Position numbers and translations under genes: made by a program
Assembly (NCBI GenBank): GCA_038123735.1
Contig: JAYPAP010000114.1
Location: 1-12,237 of the forward strand
Origin: REDI01 sp038123735
GTDB taxonomy: Bacteria > Myxococcota_A > UBA796 > GCA-2862545
DNA length: 12,237 nt
Reading direction: 5' to 3'
In this document: in pieces, positions 1 to 6,489 of the stretch
Position numbering within the stretch: the first letter of the stretch is position 1
How the letters are laid out: the number at the start of each line of letters is the position of its first letter
The notes under the pieces: generated by a model
The model's input: only the letters and a program-made list of their open reading frames with translations
What the model was told of the DNA's origin: nothing
The model's database searches: none

Positions 1-183
1 ACCGTGAATCGCATCGCCGGGTTGGAAAATAAGTCCGGGAAACACCTCGCCTTGACGAGTAACGGCGACGACCCCCCATGCATCGGCCGTAGCCGACGCC
101 CCCGACGTGTGGTCGTACACGGCGGCTGTGATGGGGGCTTCATGGGCATTGGGGCAGTACTGGTCAACCAGGCTGAGGTCCAT
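1..183 (-). CDS. N-terminus of a probable WD40/beta-propeller-like protein (partial)
   Basis: Reading the minus strand from the ATG complementary to 181-183 gives 61 open codons up to the window edge, starting MDLSLVDQYCPNAHEAP. The start is supported by a ribosome-binding sequence AAGGAA about 7 nt upstream (near 190-195) and by a TATACT hexamer further up. After the first ten residues comes a pattern His-x-x-Pro-Ile-Thr-Ala-Ala-Val-Tyr-Asp, then Ala-Thr-Ala-Asp-x-x-Gly-Val-Val-Ala-Val. This resembles the first blade of a WD40-type propeller, where a protein watches or scaffolds others. No signal peptide is visible, so it is probably cytoplasmic. The gene is divergent from the ROK gene with 114 nt between the starts. 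That this is a real coding region is fairly sure; the propeller assignment is inference from one blade, and the C-terminal bulk is outside the window. Confidence 0.6.
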   Translation of the reverse strand, partial: MDLSLVDQYCPNAHEAPITAAVYDHTSGASATADAWGVVAVTRQGEVFPGLIFQPGDAIHG

Positions 184-221
184 CTTGCGATTCCTTCGAG
201 TGGGGACAAATCCGGGCCGCC

Positions 222-227
222 AGTATA
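222..227 (-). promoter_or_regulatory. Possible -10 box for the leftward gene
   Basis: On the minus strand 222-227 reads TATACT, five of six matches to the sigma-70 -10 consensus. It lies about 39 nt before the leftward start codon, giving a short leader of roughly 30 nt. The -35 position 17 nt upstream (245-250, minus CTACCA) matches TTGACA poorly, so this is only a candidate. No equally good box for the rightward ROK gene was seen in the same 114-nt divergent gap. Confidence 0.3.
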
Positions 228-297
228 TCGATTCCGGGTGAGTCTGGTAGGGTGTGCGTCGTTCAAGGCATCGTTCCCACGGGATGGGTTTGGGTTC

Positions 298-1149
298 ATG
301 AATAGGATCGGCATTGACATTGGGGGATCTGGCCTCCGGGCGGCAGTCGTTCGCGACGGCGTCGTGTCCTCAGAGGTGTATCGGCGCCGCTGGGATTCTC
401 GCTCCGTCGATGAAGTCGTGCGTTCGGTGGCTGAGGTTCACGCGCGCATGGGCGGCGGAGCGGTCGGTATTGGGATGCCGGGCTTCGTCTCCGATGACGG
501 CGTGGTGATCGCATCCCCTAATTTTCCCGAATGGCGGGAGGTTGAGTTCGAGTCGGTCTTGCAGGGCGAGACTGGTGAGCCCGTTCGGGTAGTGAATGAT
601 GCGACCGCCGCAGCGTACGGGCTGTACCGGCAGGAATCTCAGGCCAAGCGCCTCGTTCTGTTCACCCTGGGTACCGGGGTCGGTGGAGGCATCGTACTGG
701 ACGGCAGACCGCTTTTAGGGCCCGGCGCTGAAGTGGGCCATATCTACGCTGGAGGCGATCGGCTGTGCGGATGTGGTCGTCGAGGATGTGTTGAGACATG
801 GGCCGGCACGGTGGGACTCCGGGCGGCAGCGGCGGAGCACGGACGGCGAGTGGATAGTGGTGAAGACGTGGTGATGGCTGCGCGTTCAGGGGAGTCCTGG
901 GCTCAGGATGTGGTGGAACGAGCTGCGTTTCACCTCGGAAAGGTGGCGGGGATGCTCGTGAACACCCTTGCCCCTGACGTCATTGCGGTAGGCGGAGGCT
1001 TGAGTGGCGCGCATGGGCTGTTCGCATCTGCCGAGGATGTGATGCGGCAAAGCGCGATACCTGCGCTGGCGGATGCTGTGCGTTGGCGATGGGTGGGGCC
1101 AGTCGATGAAGTTGCGATTTTAGGGGCTGCGGAATTGGTTGGAAGGTGA
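298..1149 (+). CDS. ROK-family protein, probable sugar kinase (glucokinase-like)
   Basis: A 283-residue protein of the ROK (repressor, ORF, kinase) group. ROK kinases phosphorylate hexoses or amino sugars with ATP in the cytoplasm. The first phosphate-binding loop is at the very N-terminus (IGIDIGGSGLRAAVV, residues 4-18). The catalytic aspartate is D101 in VVNDATAAA, and the second phosphate loop TLGTGVGGG follows. The metal-binding signature is complete: E145-x-G-H148, then C157-G-C159-x-x-x-x-C164 with E166. It lacks a helix-turn-helix domain, so it is a kinase rather than a ROK repressor; the length fits bacterial ROK kinases at the short side. The ATG at 298 is chosen because the phosphate loop begins four residues later; the open frame continues upstream to 4, but that part lies opposite the leftward gene. 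The exact sugar cannot be read from sequence. It is first in a co-directional run, 45 nt before the next gene. Confidence 0.85.
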   Translation: MNRIGIDIGGSGLRAAVVRDGVVSSEVYRRRWDSRSVDEVVRSVAEVHARMGGGAVGIGMPGFVSDDGVVIASPNFPEWREVEFESVLQGETGEPVRVVNDATAAAYGLYRQESQAKRLVLFTLGTGVGGGIVLDGRPLLGPGAEVGHIYAGGDRLCGCGRRGCVETWAGTVGLRAAAAEHGRRVDSGEDVVMAARSGESWAQDVVERAAFHLGKVAGMLVNTLAPDVIAVGGGLSGAHGLFASAEDVMRQSAIPALADAVRWRWVGPVDEVAILGAAELVGR

Positions 1150-1194
1150 GCCTCAAGGCACGATTAAGCCCACCGATACACCACCTGTGGAGGA

Positions 1195-2109
1195 ATGATG
1201 TGGCGGTGGCTGCCTCTAGCAATTGGTCTGATCACGAGCGTTGTAGCCTTTCAATTCGCCGTTGGTCAGGATGCGCCTGCGCCCGTCTCTGAGACAGATG
1301 CGTCCGATACGGATGCTGAGCCTGTTGCGGTCGGTCCGTTGTGTGAGGCCGGCACCGTCGAGGTTGAGGGTCGATGCATTCGGTTGCCTGTTTTCGCGGA
1401 GATACCTGCATCCAAATTGATGATGGGTAGCCCGAAAGAGGAGCAGGGGCGTGACAAAGATGAGGTTCAACGCGAGGTTGAGGTCGCTGCCTTCTCCATG
1501 TCGGTGCATGAGATCACCCAAGCCCAATTTGAACTTATCGTTGGCGATAATCCTGCCGCGGGCTGCGGACTTCCGAGTGAGCCTGAGTTGCCCGCGGCCT
1601 GCGTGTCTTGGCATGATGCCGTGCGCTTCTGTAATGATTTCTCAAAACGACTCGGCCTCGACCCGGTGTATGCCACGGAGGCAGGGGTGGTCGTTTGGAA
1701 GCGAGACGCGAATGGCGTACGGCTCCCCACCGAGGCGGAATGGGAGGCTGCCGCCCGTGCCGGACTCGGGAGCACGCTAGCCGGCGGAGACAATCCAGGG
1801 TCAGTCGCGTGGTACGTCCGAAATGCGGACAAGCAGGCGCATTCAGTTGGCACCCTACGACCGACCACCCACGGCGTGTACGACCTCTCTGGCAACGTGG
1901 CTGAGTGGGTCTGGGATGGCTATTCCAGTAAACCGGATGGGGCGGATCCTGCCGAACTAGATGCGCTCCCGGTACGGGTTCAAAAGGGCGGTAGCTTCAG
2001 GGATAGTGTCAAGCTCCTCCGCGTCGCGGCTCGGGACTACGATCGCTGGGACGTCACCGAGCCGACCGTAGGATTTCGCGTGGTAAAGCCTTCCGGGGGC
2101 GGTCCCTGA
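1195..2109 (+). CDS. Exported SUMF1/FGE-sulfatase-domain protein lacking the catalytic cysteines
   Basis: A 304-residue protein with an N-terminal signal peptide (hydrophobic residues about 5-23, likely cleavage near AVG-Q), a low-complexity Asp/Ala/Glu/Pro linker (25-47), a Cys50...Cys61 pair, and an FGE-sulfatase (formylglycine-generating-enzyme/SUMF1) fold from about 65 to the C-terminus. Fold hallmarks seen: MGSP (77-80), HEITQAQFE (105-113), VSWHDAVRFCNDFS (137-150), RLPTEAEWEAAARAG (176-190), GVYDLSGNVAEWVWDGY (227-243), KGGSF (264-268), RVAARDY (276-282), VGFRVVK (292-298). In true FGE the segment after GGSW carries two active-site cysteines; here residues 264-300 hold none, so oxidation of sulfatase cysteine is unlikely and a binding or structural role outside the cytoplasm is more plausible. 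Two ATGs abut (1195 and 1198); GGAGG at 1189-1193 is better spaced for the second, so one residue is uncertain. The next gene follows after 17 nt. Confidence 0.88.
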   Translation: MMWRWLPLAIGLITSVVAFQFAVGQDAPAPVSETDASDTDAEPVAVGPLCEAGTVEVEGRCIRLPVFAEIPASKLMMGSPKEEQGRDKDEVQREVEVAAFSMSVHEITQAQFELIVGDNPAAGCGLPSEPELPAACVSWHDAVRFCNDFSKRLGLDPVYATEAGVVVWKRDANGVRLPTEAEWEAAARAGLGSTLAGGDNPGSVAWYVRNADKQAHSVGTLRPTTHGVYDLSGNVAEWVWDGYSSKPDGADPAELDALPVRVQKGGSFRDSVKLLRVAARDYDRWDVTEPTVGFRVVKPSGGGP

Positions 2110-2126
2110 TCGGTTAGGTTCGTTCG

Positions 2127-3158
2127 GTGTACATCCGCGTCCATCATCCCGCGACGATTTCCGCCAAGGCTTTAGATCGCTATCTACGGCTTGGGTGGTA
2201 CCGTATTGGCCAAGCGATGGTCACCTGTCAGTTCCTATGGTCGGAAAATGGGGAGCTCCACGATGCGGTCTGGACGCGCACCGACTTGCAGAGTCATCAC
2301 GTAAAGCGGTCACATCGACGCATCCACAAGCGAAATCTGGCCAAGTACACCGTCTCAGAGGGGCCGTTCCGTCTCGATGCGGAGCATGAAGAAGTGTATT
2401 CACGGTATCTTTCGGTCGCACGAGGATCGCGGTCGGATACCCTCAATGGGGCTATGAACGGCAATATGCCCTACAACCGATTCCAGTCTCGGGAACTCAG
2501 CATTCGAACTGCGGATGGTCGTCTGGCTGCGTTCTCCACCTTCGATGTTGGGGAGGATAGCCTNNNNNNNNNNCTGCTGCTCGAGGTAGAGCACGCCAAA
2601 AAGTTGGGTTTGAGGTTCCATTACTCCGGGTACGTCCTGCCTGGCGACCCGAGCATGGACTACAAACTTCGTGGAGGAGCGATGGAGTATCTGCACGCGG
2701 GCTCATCGGAGTGGCGGGCGTGGTCTCGGTTCAATCAAGATGAGCTTGGAAGCAAACAGTTGCGCCAGGCATTGGCCAACGCGGAGACGGGCCTCATCCA
2801 TGCGGGATTTTTGACGGACTGTGTGCAGTATCGCTATCATGAGATGGGTGCTTGGAATCCGCAGCTTGGCCGCACGCTTGCGCATCCCCTCGCGCTCTTG
2901 GTGGCCCGGAGCTGGGATGGGCCAGATGCCCGCGTTCACCCATGGTGGGTGATGGTGGTGTATCGGCTGGACCGCAAGCGATACGAGGTGCTCAAGGTGC
3001 TTCGTGCCCTCGGGCGACCGGCAGATGACCCTACTGTGGAGCTCAATCTCTGGGTTGTATCGGAGCGAGCGGCAGCATGTGAGTCGCCGGGAGAGGTGGT
3101 GGCGGCCGTGGAGCGCGTTCTTGATTTTGATCCTTGGCGTCCGAATGAGGGCGATTAA
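2127..3158 (+). CDS. Arginyl/leucyl-tRNA-protein transferase-like (ATE C-terminal, GNAT fold) protein, interrupted by an assembly gap
   Basis: About 343 residues as assembled. The family (Ate, Bpt) moves Arg or Leu from charged tRNA to protein N-termini, marking them for the ClpS/ClpAP N-degron route. Family landmarks: YRIGQ followed by a Thr-Cys pair (residues about 25-32), a basic RSHRRIHKRNLAKY block (about 61-74), a central Tyr-rich region, then the ATE_C core with LLLEVEHAKKLGL, HYSGYVLPGDPSMDYKLR and a C-terminal acceptor-side loop. The N-terminal Cys-Cys/CxxC cluster of classical ATE_N is not seen. The start is GTG at 2127, chosen because it keeps the YRIGQ block; the ribosome-binding site is weak. 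Ten Ns at 2564-2573 interrupt the core between the AFSTFDVGEDS and LLLEVEH strands, and comparison with the family suggests about 20 residues belong there rather than three or four. The family is fairly sure; the amino acid donated cannot be told. Confidence 0.75.
   Translation: MYIRVHHPATISAKALDRYLRLGWYRIGQAMVTCQFLWSENGELHDAVWTRTDLQSHHVKRSHRRIHKRNLAKYTVSEGPFRLDAEHEEVYSRYLSVARGSRSDTLNGAMNGNMPYNRFQSRELSIRTADGRLAAFSTFDVGEDSXXXXLLLEVEHAKKLGLRFHYSGYVLPGDPSMDYKLRGGAMEYLHAGSSEWRAWSRFNQDELGSKQLRQALANAETGLIHAGFLTDCVQYRYHEMGAWNPQLGRTLAHPLALLVARSWDGPDARVHPWWVMVVYRLDRKRYEVLKVLRALGRPADDPTVELNLWVVSERAAACESPGEVVAAVERVLDFDPWRPNEGD
2564..2573. other. Assembly gap (10 N)
   Basis: Ten undetermined bases within the ATE-like gene. 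The reading frame happens to continue across them, but the flanking protein motifs sit too close together for the family, so the run of N is probably a placeholder and not the true gap length. Confidence 0.97.
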
Positions 3159-3186
3159 GGATCGGGTCCAACGAACGGGAGGCTCG

Positions 3187-3513
3187 ATGAGCAGCGTAAT
3201 GGATGTGACGGATACCAACTTTCAAGATGAAGTCGTTCAGGCGGACCTCCCGGTGCTGATCGATTTTTGGGCGACCTGGTGCGCGCCATGCCGGGCGATT
3301 TCTCCGCTCGTGGATCAACTCGCCTCTGAGTTCGACGGCAAGCTCAAGGTCGTCAAGGTCGACGTTCAGAACCAACGAAAGGCTGCCGCACACTTTCGAG
3401 TTACCAACATTCCCACGCTCGTGGTCATGAAGGGTGGTCAGGAAGTAGGACGTAAGGTCGGCGCCGGCGGTGGCATTCGCGCGCTGCAGACTTTGGTTGC
3501 GCCGCACGTCTAG
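3187..3513 (+). CDS. trxA: Thioredoxin
   Basis: A 108-residue single-domain thioredoxin, the usual length of TrxA. It reduces disulfides in cytoplasmic proteins (ribonucleotide reductase, methionine sulfoxide reductase, peroxiredoxins) using electrons from thioredoxin reductase. The active site is W31-C32-A33-P34-C35, preceded by the typical VLIDFWAT strand; the buried D26 and the cis-proline P76 in TNIPTLVV are present, as is the late Gly-rich turn before the last helix. The canonical site is WCGPC; the Gly-to-Ala change is common in the family. No signal peptide, so cytoplasmic. The ATG at 3187 is chosen over the upstream open frame because GGGAGG stands at 3177-3182 with ideal spacing. It follows the transferase by 28 nt and precedes the CcsA/HemX-like gene by 27 nt. 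Confidence 0.95.
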   Translation: MSSVMDVTDTNFQDEVVQADLPVLIDFWATWCAPCRAISPLVDQLASEFDGKLKVVKVDVQNQRKAAAHFRVTNIPTLVVMKGGQEVGRKVGAGGGIRALQTLVAPHV

Positions 3514-3540
3514 GCGAAACCGGGTTAGGCGCGTCCCATC

Positions 3541-4353
3541 ATGGAGCGTCTCTACCTCATTCCGATAGCGGCTTATGCCCTGCTCGCCGTCGACCACCTC
3601 ATCCCAAATGCACTTGGGAAGTGGTTTCGGCAGGTTTCGCGGTGGGTTGCGGTAGGTGCTGCCCTCGTTCATGCCGGTATCTTGGTCTACGAGGCCTTGG
3701 TATCCGCTGAACCTCCCGGATTTCCGCAGGCGCTGTCGGCTGCAGCGCTCGGGATGATGATGGCCTATGTCGTGGTTGGCGCCGCGGATCGCCTGCGGGC
3801 GCTTGGGCTATTGCTGGCCCCGCTCGCGGCGGTGATGCTGAGCACCTCGCTCATCGCGCCGGACCGCACCGTGTCGGCGCTGGAGACGGCTGGGAACTCT
3901 CCTTGGCTCCCGCTTCATCTCGGCCTGATTTTCGTTGGGGTCGCTGGATTCTCCCTTTCTTTTGTGGTCGGGGTGCTGTTCTTGGTGGTGCGGCGGCGCC
4001 TCAAATCGAAGCGCAATCTCTCGTCTCTCCGTCGTCTACCCTCGCTAGATGCCTTGGATAAAATACAGTTTAGAAGCACCCTGTTTGGGTTTGTCTTTTT
4101 GACGCTCGGCATTGTCGCTGGCGGGGTGTTCGCGGCCGTCAGCCTGGGCTCGACCGCCGCATTTTTAGATCCAAAAGTGCTTTCAACGCTCATTATTTGG
4201 GTGTGGTACTTAATCGCCTTGCAGGTACGGATCGCGGCTGGCTGGCGGGGGCGCTTATCGGCGTGGTTTGCGATCGTCGGCTTCTCTGGCCTTCTATTTT
4301 CACTATTGGTTCTGAACTTTTTGGTGCGAGGTTGGCATGCCTATGGGGCTTGA
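3541..4353 (+). CDS. CcsA/HemX-family integral membrane protein upstream of hemA
   Basis: A 270-residue protein with about eight predicted membrane helices (roughly 3-20, 35-53, 66-82, 86-108, 124-150, 178-204, 213-231, 241-264). The C-terminal half follows the CcsA/ResC/HemX pattern: a conserved His in LPLHLGLIFVGVAGF, then PSLDALDKIQFRSTLFGF, LGIVAGGVFA, a short DPK motif, a helix ending at RIAAGWRG, and a terminal NFLVRGWHAYG. CcsA proteins carry heme for cytochrome c assembly through a tryptophan-rich WGxxWxWDP loop; here the tryptophans are absent and only the DPK remains, which is closer to HemX, a membrane protein that influences glutamyl-tRNA reductase levels in Bacillus. Its last 17 nt overlap the start of hemA, so the two are probably translated together. 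HemX-like rather than a true cytochrome c synthetase is inference. Confidence 0.8.
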   Translation: MERLYLIPIAAYALLAVDHLIPNALGKWFRQVSRWVAVGAALVHAGILVYEALVSAEPPGFPQALSAAALGMMMAYVVVGAADRLRALGLLLAPLAAVMLSTSLIAPDRTVSALETAGNSPWLPLHLGLIFVGVAGFSLSFVVGVLFLVVRRRLKSKRNLSSLRRLPSLDALDKIQFRSTLFGFVFLTLGIVAGGVFAAVSLGSTAAFLDPKVLSTLIIWVWYLIALQVRIAAGWRGRLSAWFAIVGFSGLLFSLLVLNFLVRGWHAYGA

Positions 4354-5611
4354 TGTCGACATCCTCGCGATGGGGTTGAACCACCATACCGCTCCGGTGG
4401 ATGTGCGGGAGCGTCTGGCTCTGGACAGCACGGGTGTGCTCACCCAGCTCAAGCGACTGCGAGAGACTGGGCTTGCGCGAGAAGCGCTCATTGTCTCCAC
4501 CTGCAATCGCGTCGAGTTGTATGCCGTCCCTGGAGAGGGCGGCGTAGATCCGCTGCGGATGTGGTTTGGCGAATTTCGCGGTCCGAAGGGCGCCGATGTG
4601 TCGTCTTACCTCTTTGAGCACCGGGGAATGGGGGCCGTACAGCACCTGTTTCGGGTCGCCAGCTCATTGGACAGCATGGTGGTCGGTGAACCTCAGATCT
4701 TGGGACAGGTCAAAGAAGCGGTCCGCATAGCGGAGGATGGCAAGTCGTTGGGGCGGGTACTGGGAGCCGTTGCCCGAAATACCCTAAAAGTTGCTAAAAA
4801 GGTCCGCACGGAGACGGATATCGGGAAGTACACCGTGGGTGTGGGCAACGCCGGGGTGGAGCTAGCGCTGCAGATTTTTGGGGATCTCGATGGGCGCCGT
4901 GCGATGCTCGTCGGGGTCGGGGACATGGGGCAGCAGGTCGCCCATGCGCTTCAATCTGCGGGACTGAAGGAGCTTTTGGTGGCAAACCGAACGGCCGAGC
5001 ACGCCGTCGAGTTTGCGAACGAACACCGGGCGACCCCGGTCGCCTGGGAACGGATGCGGGAGTATCTGTCACGGGTCGACATCGTGGTGGCCGCCACCGG
5101 GGCTCAGGAGGCGATCATCACCAATCAGGATGTGCGGAGAGCGCTGCGGGAGCGTCGGTATCGTCCGCTATTTTTGGTCGATCTGGCGGTCCCTCGAAAT
5201 ATTGATCCGAGAGTAGATGACCTCGAAGGGGCATATTTGTTCAACGTAGACGACCTCCGTCAGGTGATTGCGGAAGGCGTGCGGGCGCGTCAGGCTGCGA
5301 AGGACCGGGCTGAGGAAGTGGTGGCTGTTGAGGCGGACCGGTGCTTTCATGCGCTGTCCCGAGTCGAAGTTGGACCGGAGATTGGTCGCCTGACTCAATT
5401 TGTGGATGGATTGCGGCAGGCGGAGTTGGATCGGAGTCAGCGCCTCGTTGACAGCTTGGATGAAACGCAGCGGGAACAGCTCGAAAAGTTGACGAAGGCC
5501 CTCGTAAAACGGGTTCTCCATGCGCCGTTACAAGGCATTCACCGGGCCGCGGAAGAGGGTGATGCGGCGACGCTCGAGGCCCTCTTGTCGATATGGAAGG
5601 AGGAAGAGTGA
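4337..5611 (+). CDS. hemA: Glutamyl-tRNA reductase
   Basis: A 424-residue glutamyl-tRNA reductase, the full family length. It reduces glutamyl-tRNA with NADPH to glutamate-1-semialdehyde, the first committed step of the C5 route to heme. The N-terminal catalytic domain has GLNHHTAPVDVRERLAL (13-29) and the nucleophile C56 in STCNRVELY; the HRGMGAVQHLFRVASSLDSM block and GEPQILGQVKEA follow. The NADPH domain carries GVGDMG near residues 193-198, the TGAQEAII region and FLVDLAVPRNIDP. A C-terminal helical dimerisation domain ends in KALVKRVLHAP. The ATG at 4337 has GAGG at 4328-4331 with 5-nt spacing; a second in-frame ATG at 4343 is possible but worse spaced. It overlaps the preceding membrane-protein gene by 17 nt and its TGA overlaps the GTG of hemC. 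Confidence 0.97.
   Translation: MPMGLDVDILAMGLNHHTAPVDVRERLALDSTGVLTQLKRLRETGLAREALIVSTCNRVELYAVPGEGGVDPLRMWFGEFRGPKGADVSSYLFEHRGMGAVQHLFRVASSLDSMVVGEPQILGQVKEAVRIAEDGKSLGRVLGAVARNTLKVAKKVRTETDIGKYTVGVGNAGVELALQIFGDLDGRRAMLVGVGDMGQQVAHALQSAGLKELLVANRTAEHAVEFANEHRATPVAWERMREYLSRVDIVVAATGAQEAIITNQDVRRALRERRYRPLFLVDLAVPRNIDPRVDDLEGAYLFNVDDLRQVIAEGVRARQAAKDRAEEVVAVEADRCFHALSRVEVGPEIGRLTQFVDGLRQAELDRSQRLVDSLDETQREQLEKLTKALVKRVLHAPLQGIHRAAEEGDAATLEALLSIWKEEE
5597..5603 (+). promoter_or_regulatory. Shine-Dalgarno deciding the hemC start
   Basis: AAGGAGG inside the last codons of hemA, 4 nt before GTG at 5608. It favours this GTG over the in-frame ATG at 5593, which lies before it. The GTG and the hemA TGA form a GTGA overlap, a classic translational-coupling arrangement. 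Confidence 0.8.
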
Positions 5612-6489
5612 GCGATACACCACTGCGTTTGGCGACCCGAGGGAGCCAGCTCGCCTTGGCTCAGTCTCAGCAGGTGGCTGAGTCGTTGACTGAAGCTACG
5701 GGTCGCGATGTGGAGTTGGTCGTCATCTCGACCAAGGGCGATCGCGTCCAGGACCGTCCTTTGGCTGAAGTCGGTGGTAAAGGGCTGTTTACTCAGGAGT
5801 TGGAAGAGGCGCTTCTCAGCGGCGACGTGGACTTTGCCGTGCACTCGATGAAGGACATGCCGACCACTCAGCCAGATGGGCTCGGCTTTGCCGCCGTACC
5901 GATGCGAGAGGATCCGCGGGATGTGCTCGTCGGTTGTTCGCTGGAGAGTCTCGCGGAAGGGGCCGTGGTAGGGACGGGATCTCTACGGCGCCGGCGCCAA
6001 TTGCTCGCTGTGCGACCCGATTTGGACGTCCAGGGTATTCGCGGCAATGTAGATACTCGGATCCAGAAGATGCGAGATGGAAATTACGATGCCATTGTTT
6101 TGGCCGCAGCCGGTATTCGTCGACTGGGGCGCGCCGAGGATATCGCAGGTTCCTTGTCAACAGATTTGATGTTGCCCGCCGTGGGGCAGGGGGCATTGGC
6201 GCTACAAGTGCGCATGGATCGGGAGGAGATCCTCGACGCGCTGCGTCCACTCAATCACCGACCAACAGCCATCGCGGTAGAGGCTGAGCGCGCTTTCCTT
6301 CGTGAGATTTCGGGTGGTTGTTCGGTACCGGCAGCTTGCTTCGCGGAAGTACTGGTGACTGGACTTCGGGTTCGCGCGATGTACGCCCCGGAGACAGGGG
6401 GGGCCATTCGGCGCAGTGAAATTCATGGTTCGGTGGCGGATGCGGAGCGGATGGGCAAGGCCGCGGCCCAAGAGGTTATGGCCGGGTAA
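5608..6489 (+). CDS. hemC: Porphobilinogen deaminase (hydroxymethylbilane synthase)
   Basis: A 293-residue cytoplasmic enzyme that joins four porphobilinogen units into hydroxymethylbilane. The protein opens with LRLATRGSQLALAQSQ; the catalytic aspartate is D83 in HSMKDMPT; the arginine-rich substrate site GTGSLRRRRQLL follows, then QGIRGNVDTRIQKM, PAVGQGALALQ and the cofactor loop EISGGCSVP with C238, which carries the dipyrromethane primer. The length matches the family (about 300). The start is taken as GTG 5608 because of the strong AAGGAGG before it and the 4-nt overlap with the hemA stop; using ATG 5593 would add five residues. The last 14 nt overlap the end of the convergent membrane-protein gene, so there is no room for a terminator of its own between them. 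Confidence 0.96.
   Translation: MSDTPLRLATRGSQLALAQSQQVAESLTEATGRDVELVVISTKGDRVQDRPLAEVGGKGLFTQELEEALLSGDVDFAVHSMKDMPTTQPDGLGFAAVPMREDPRDVLVGCSLESLAEGAVVGTGSLRRRRQLLAVRPDLDVQGIRGNVDTRIQKMRDGNYDAIVLAAAGIRRLGRAEDIAGSLSTDLMLPAVGQGALALQVRMDREEILDALRPLNHRPTAIAVEAERAFLREISGGCSVPAACFAEVLVTGLRVRAMYAPETGGAIRRSEIHGSVADAERMGKAAAQEVMAG

Noticed and set aside
4..297. In-frame upstream extension of the ROK gene, about 98 codons
   Set aside because: It lies opposite the leftward gene and its ribosome-binding site; the ROK phosphate loop starts directly after ATG 298, and the upstream protein has no ROK character.
1141..1170. Short inverted repeat GCCTCAAGGC after the ROK gene as terminator
   Set aside because: A stem of four pairs without a T-run is too weak.
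3004..3186. Upstream extension of thioredoxin inside the transferase gene
   Set aside because: The TrxA length and the GGGAGG site fix the start at 3187.
3043..3672. 209-codon minus-strand open frame across trxA
   Set aside because: Antisense to three well-supported coding regions; no recognisable domain and an arginine/proline-rich shadow composition.
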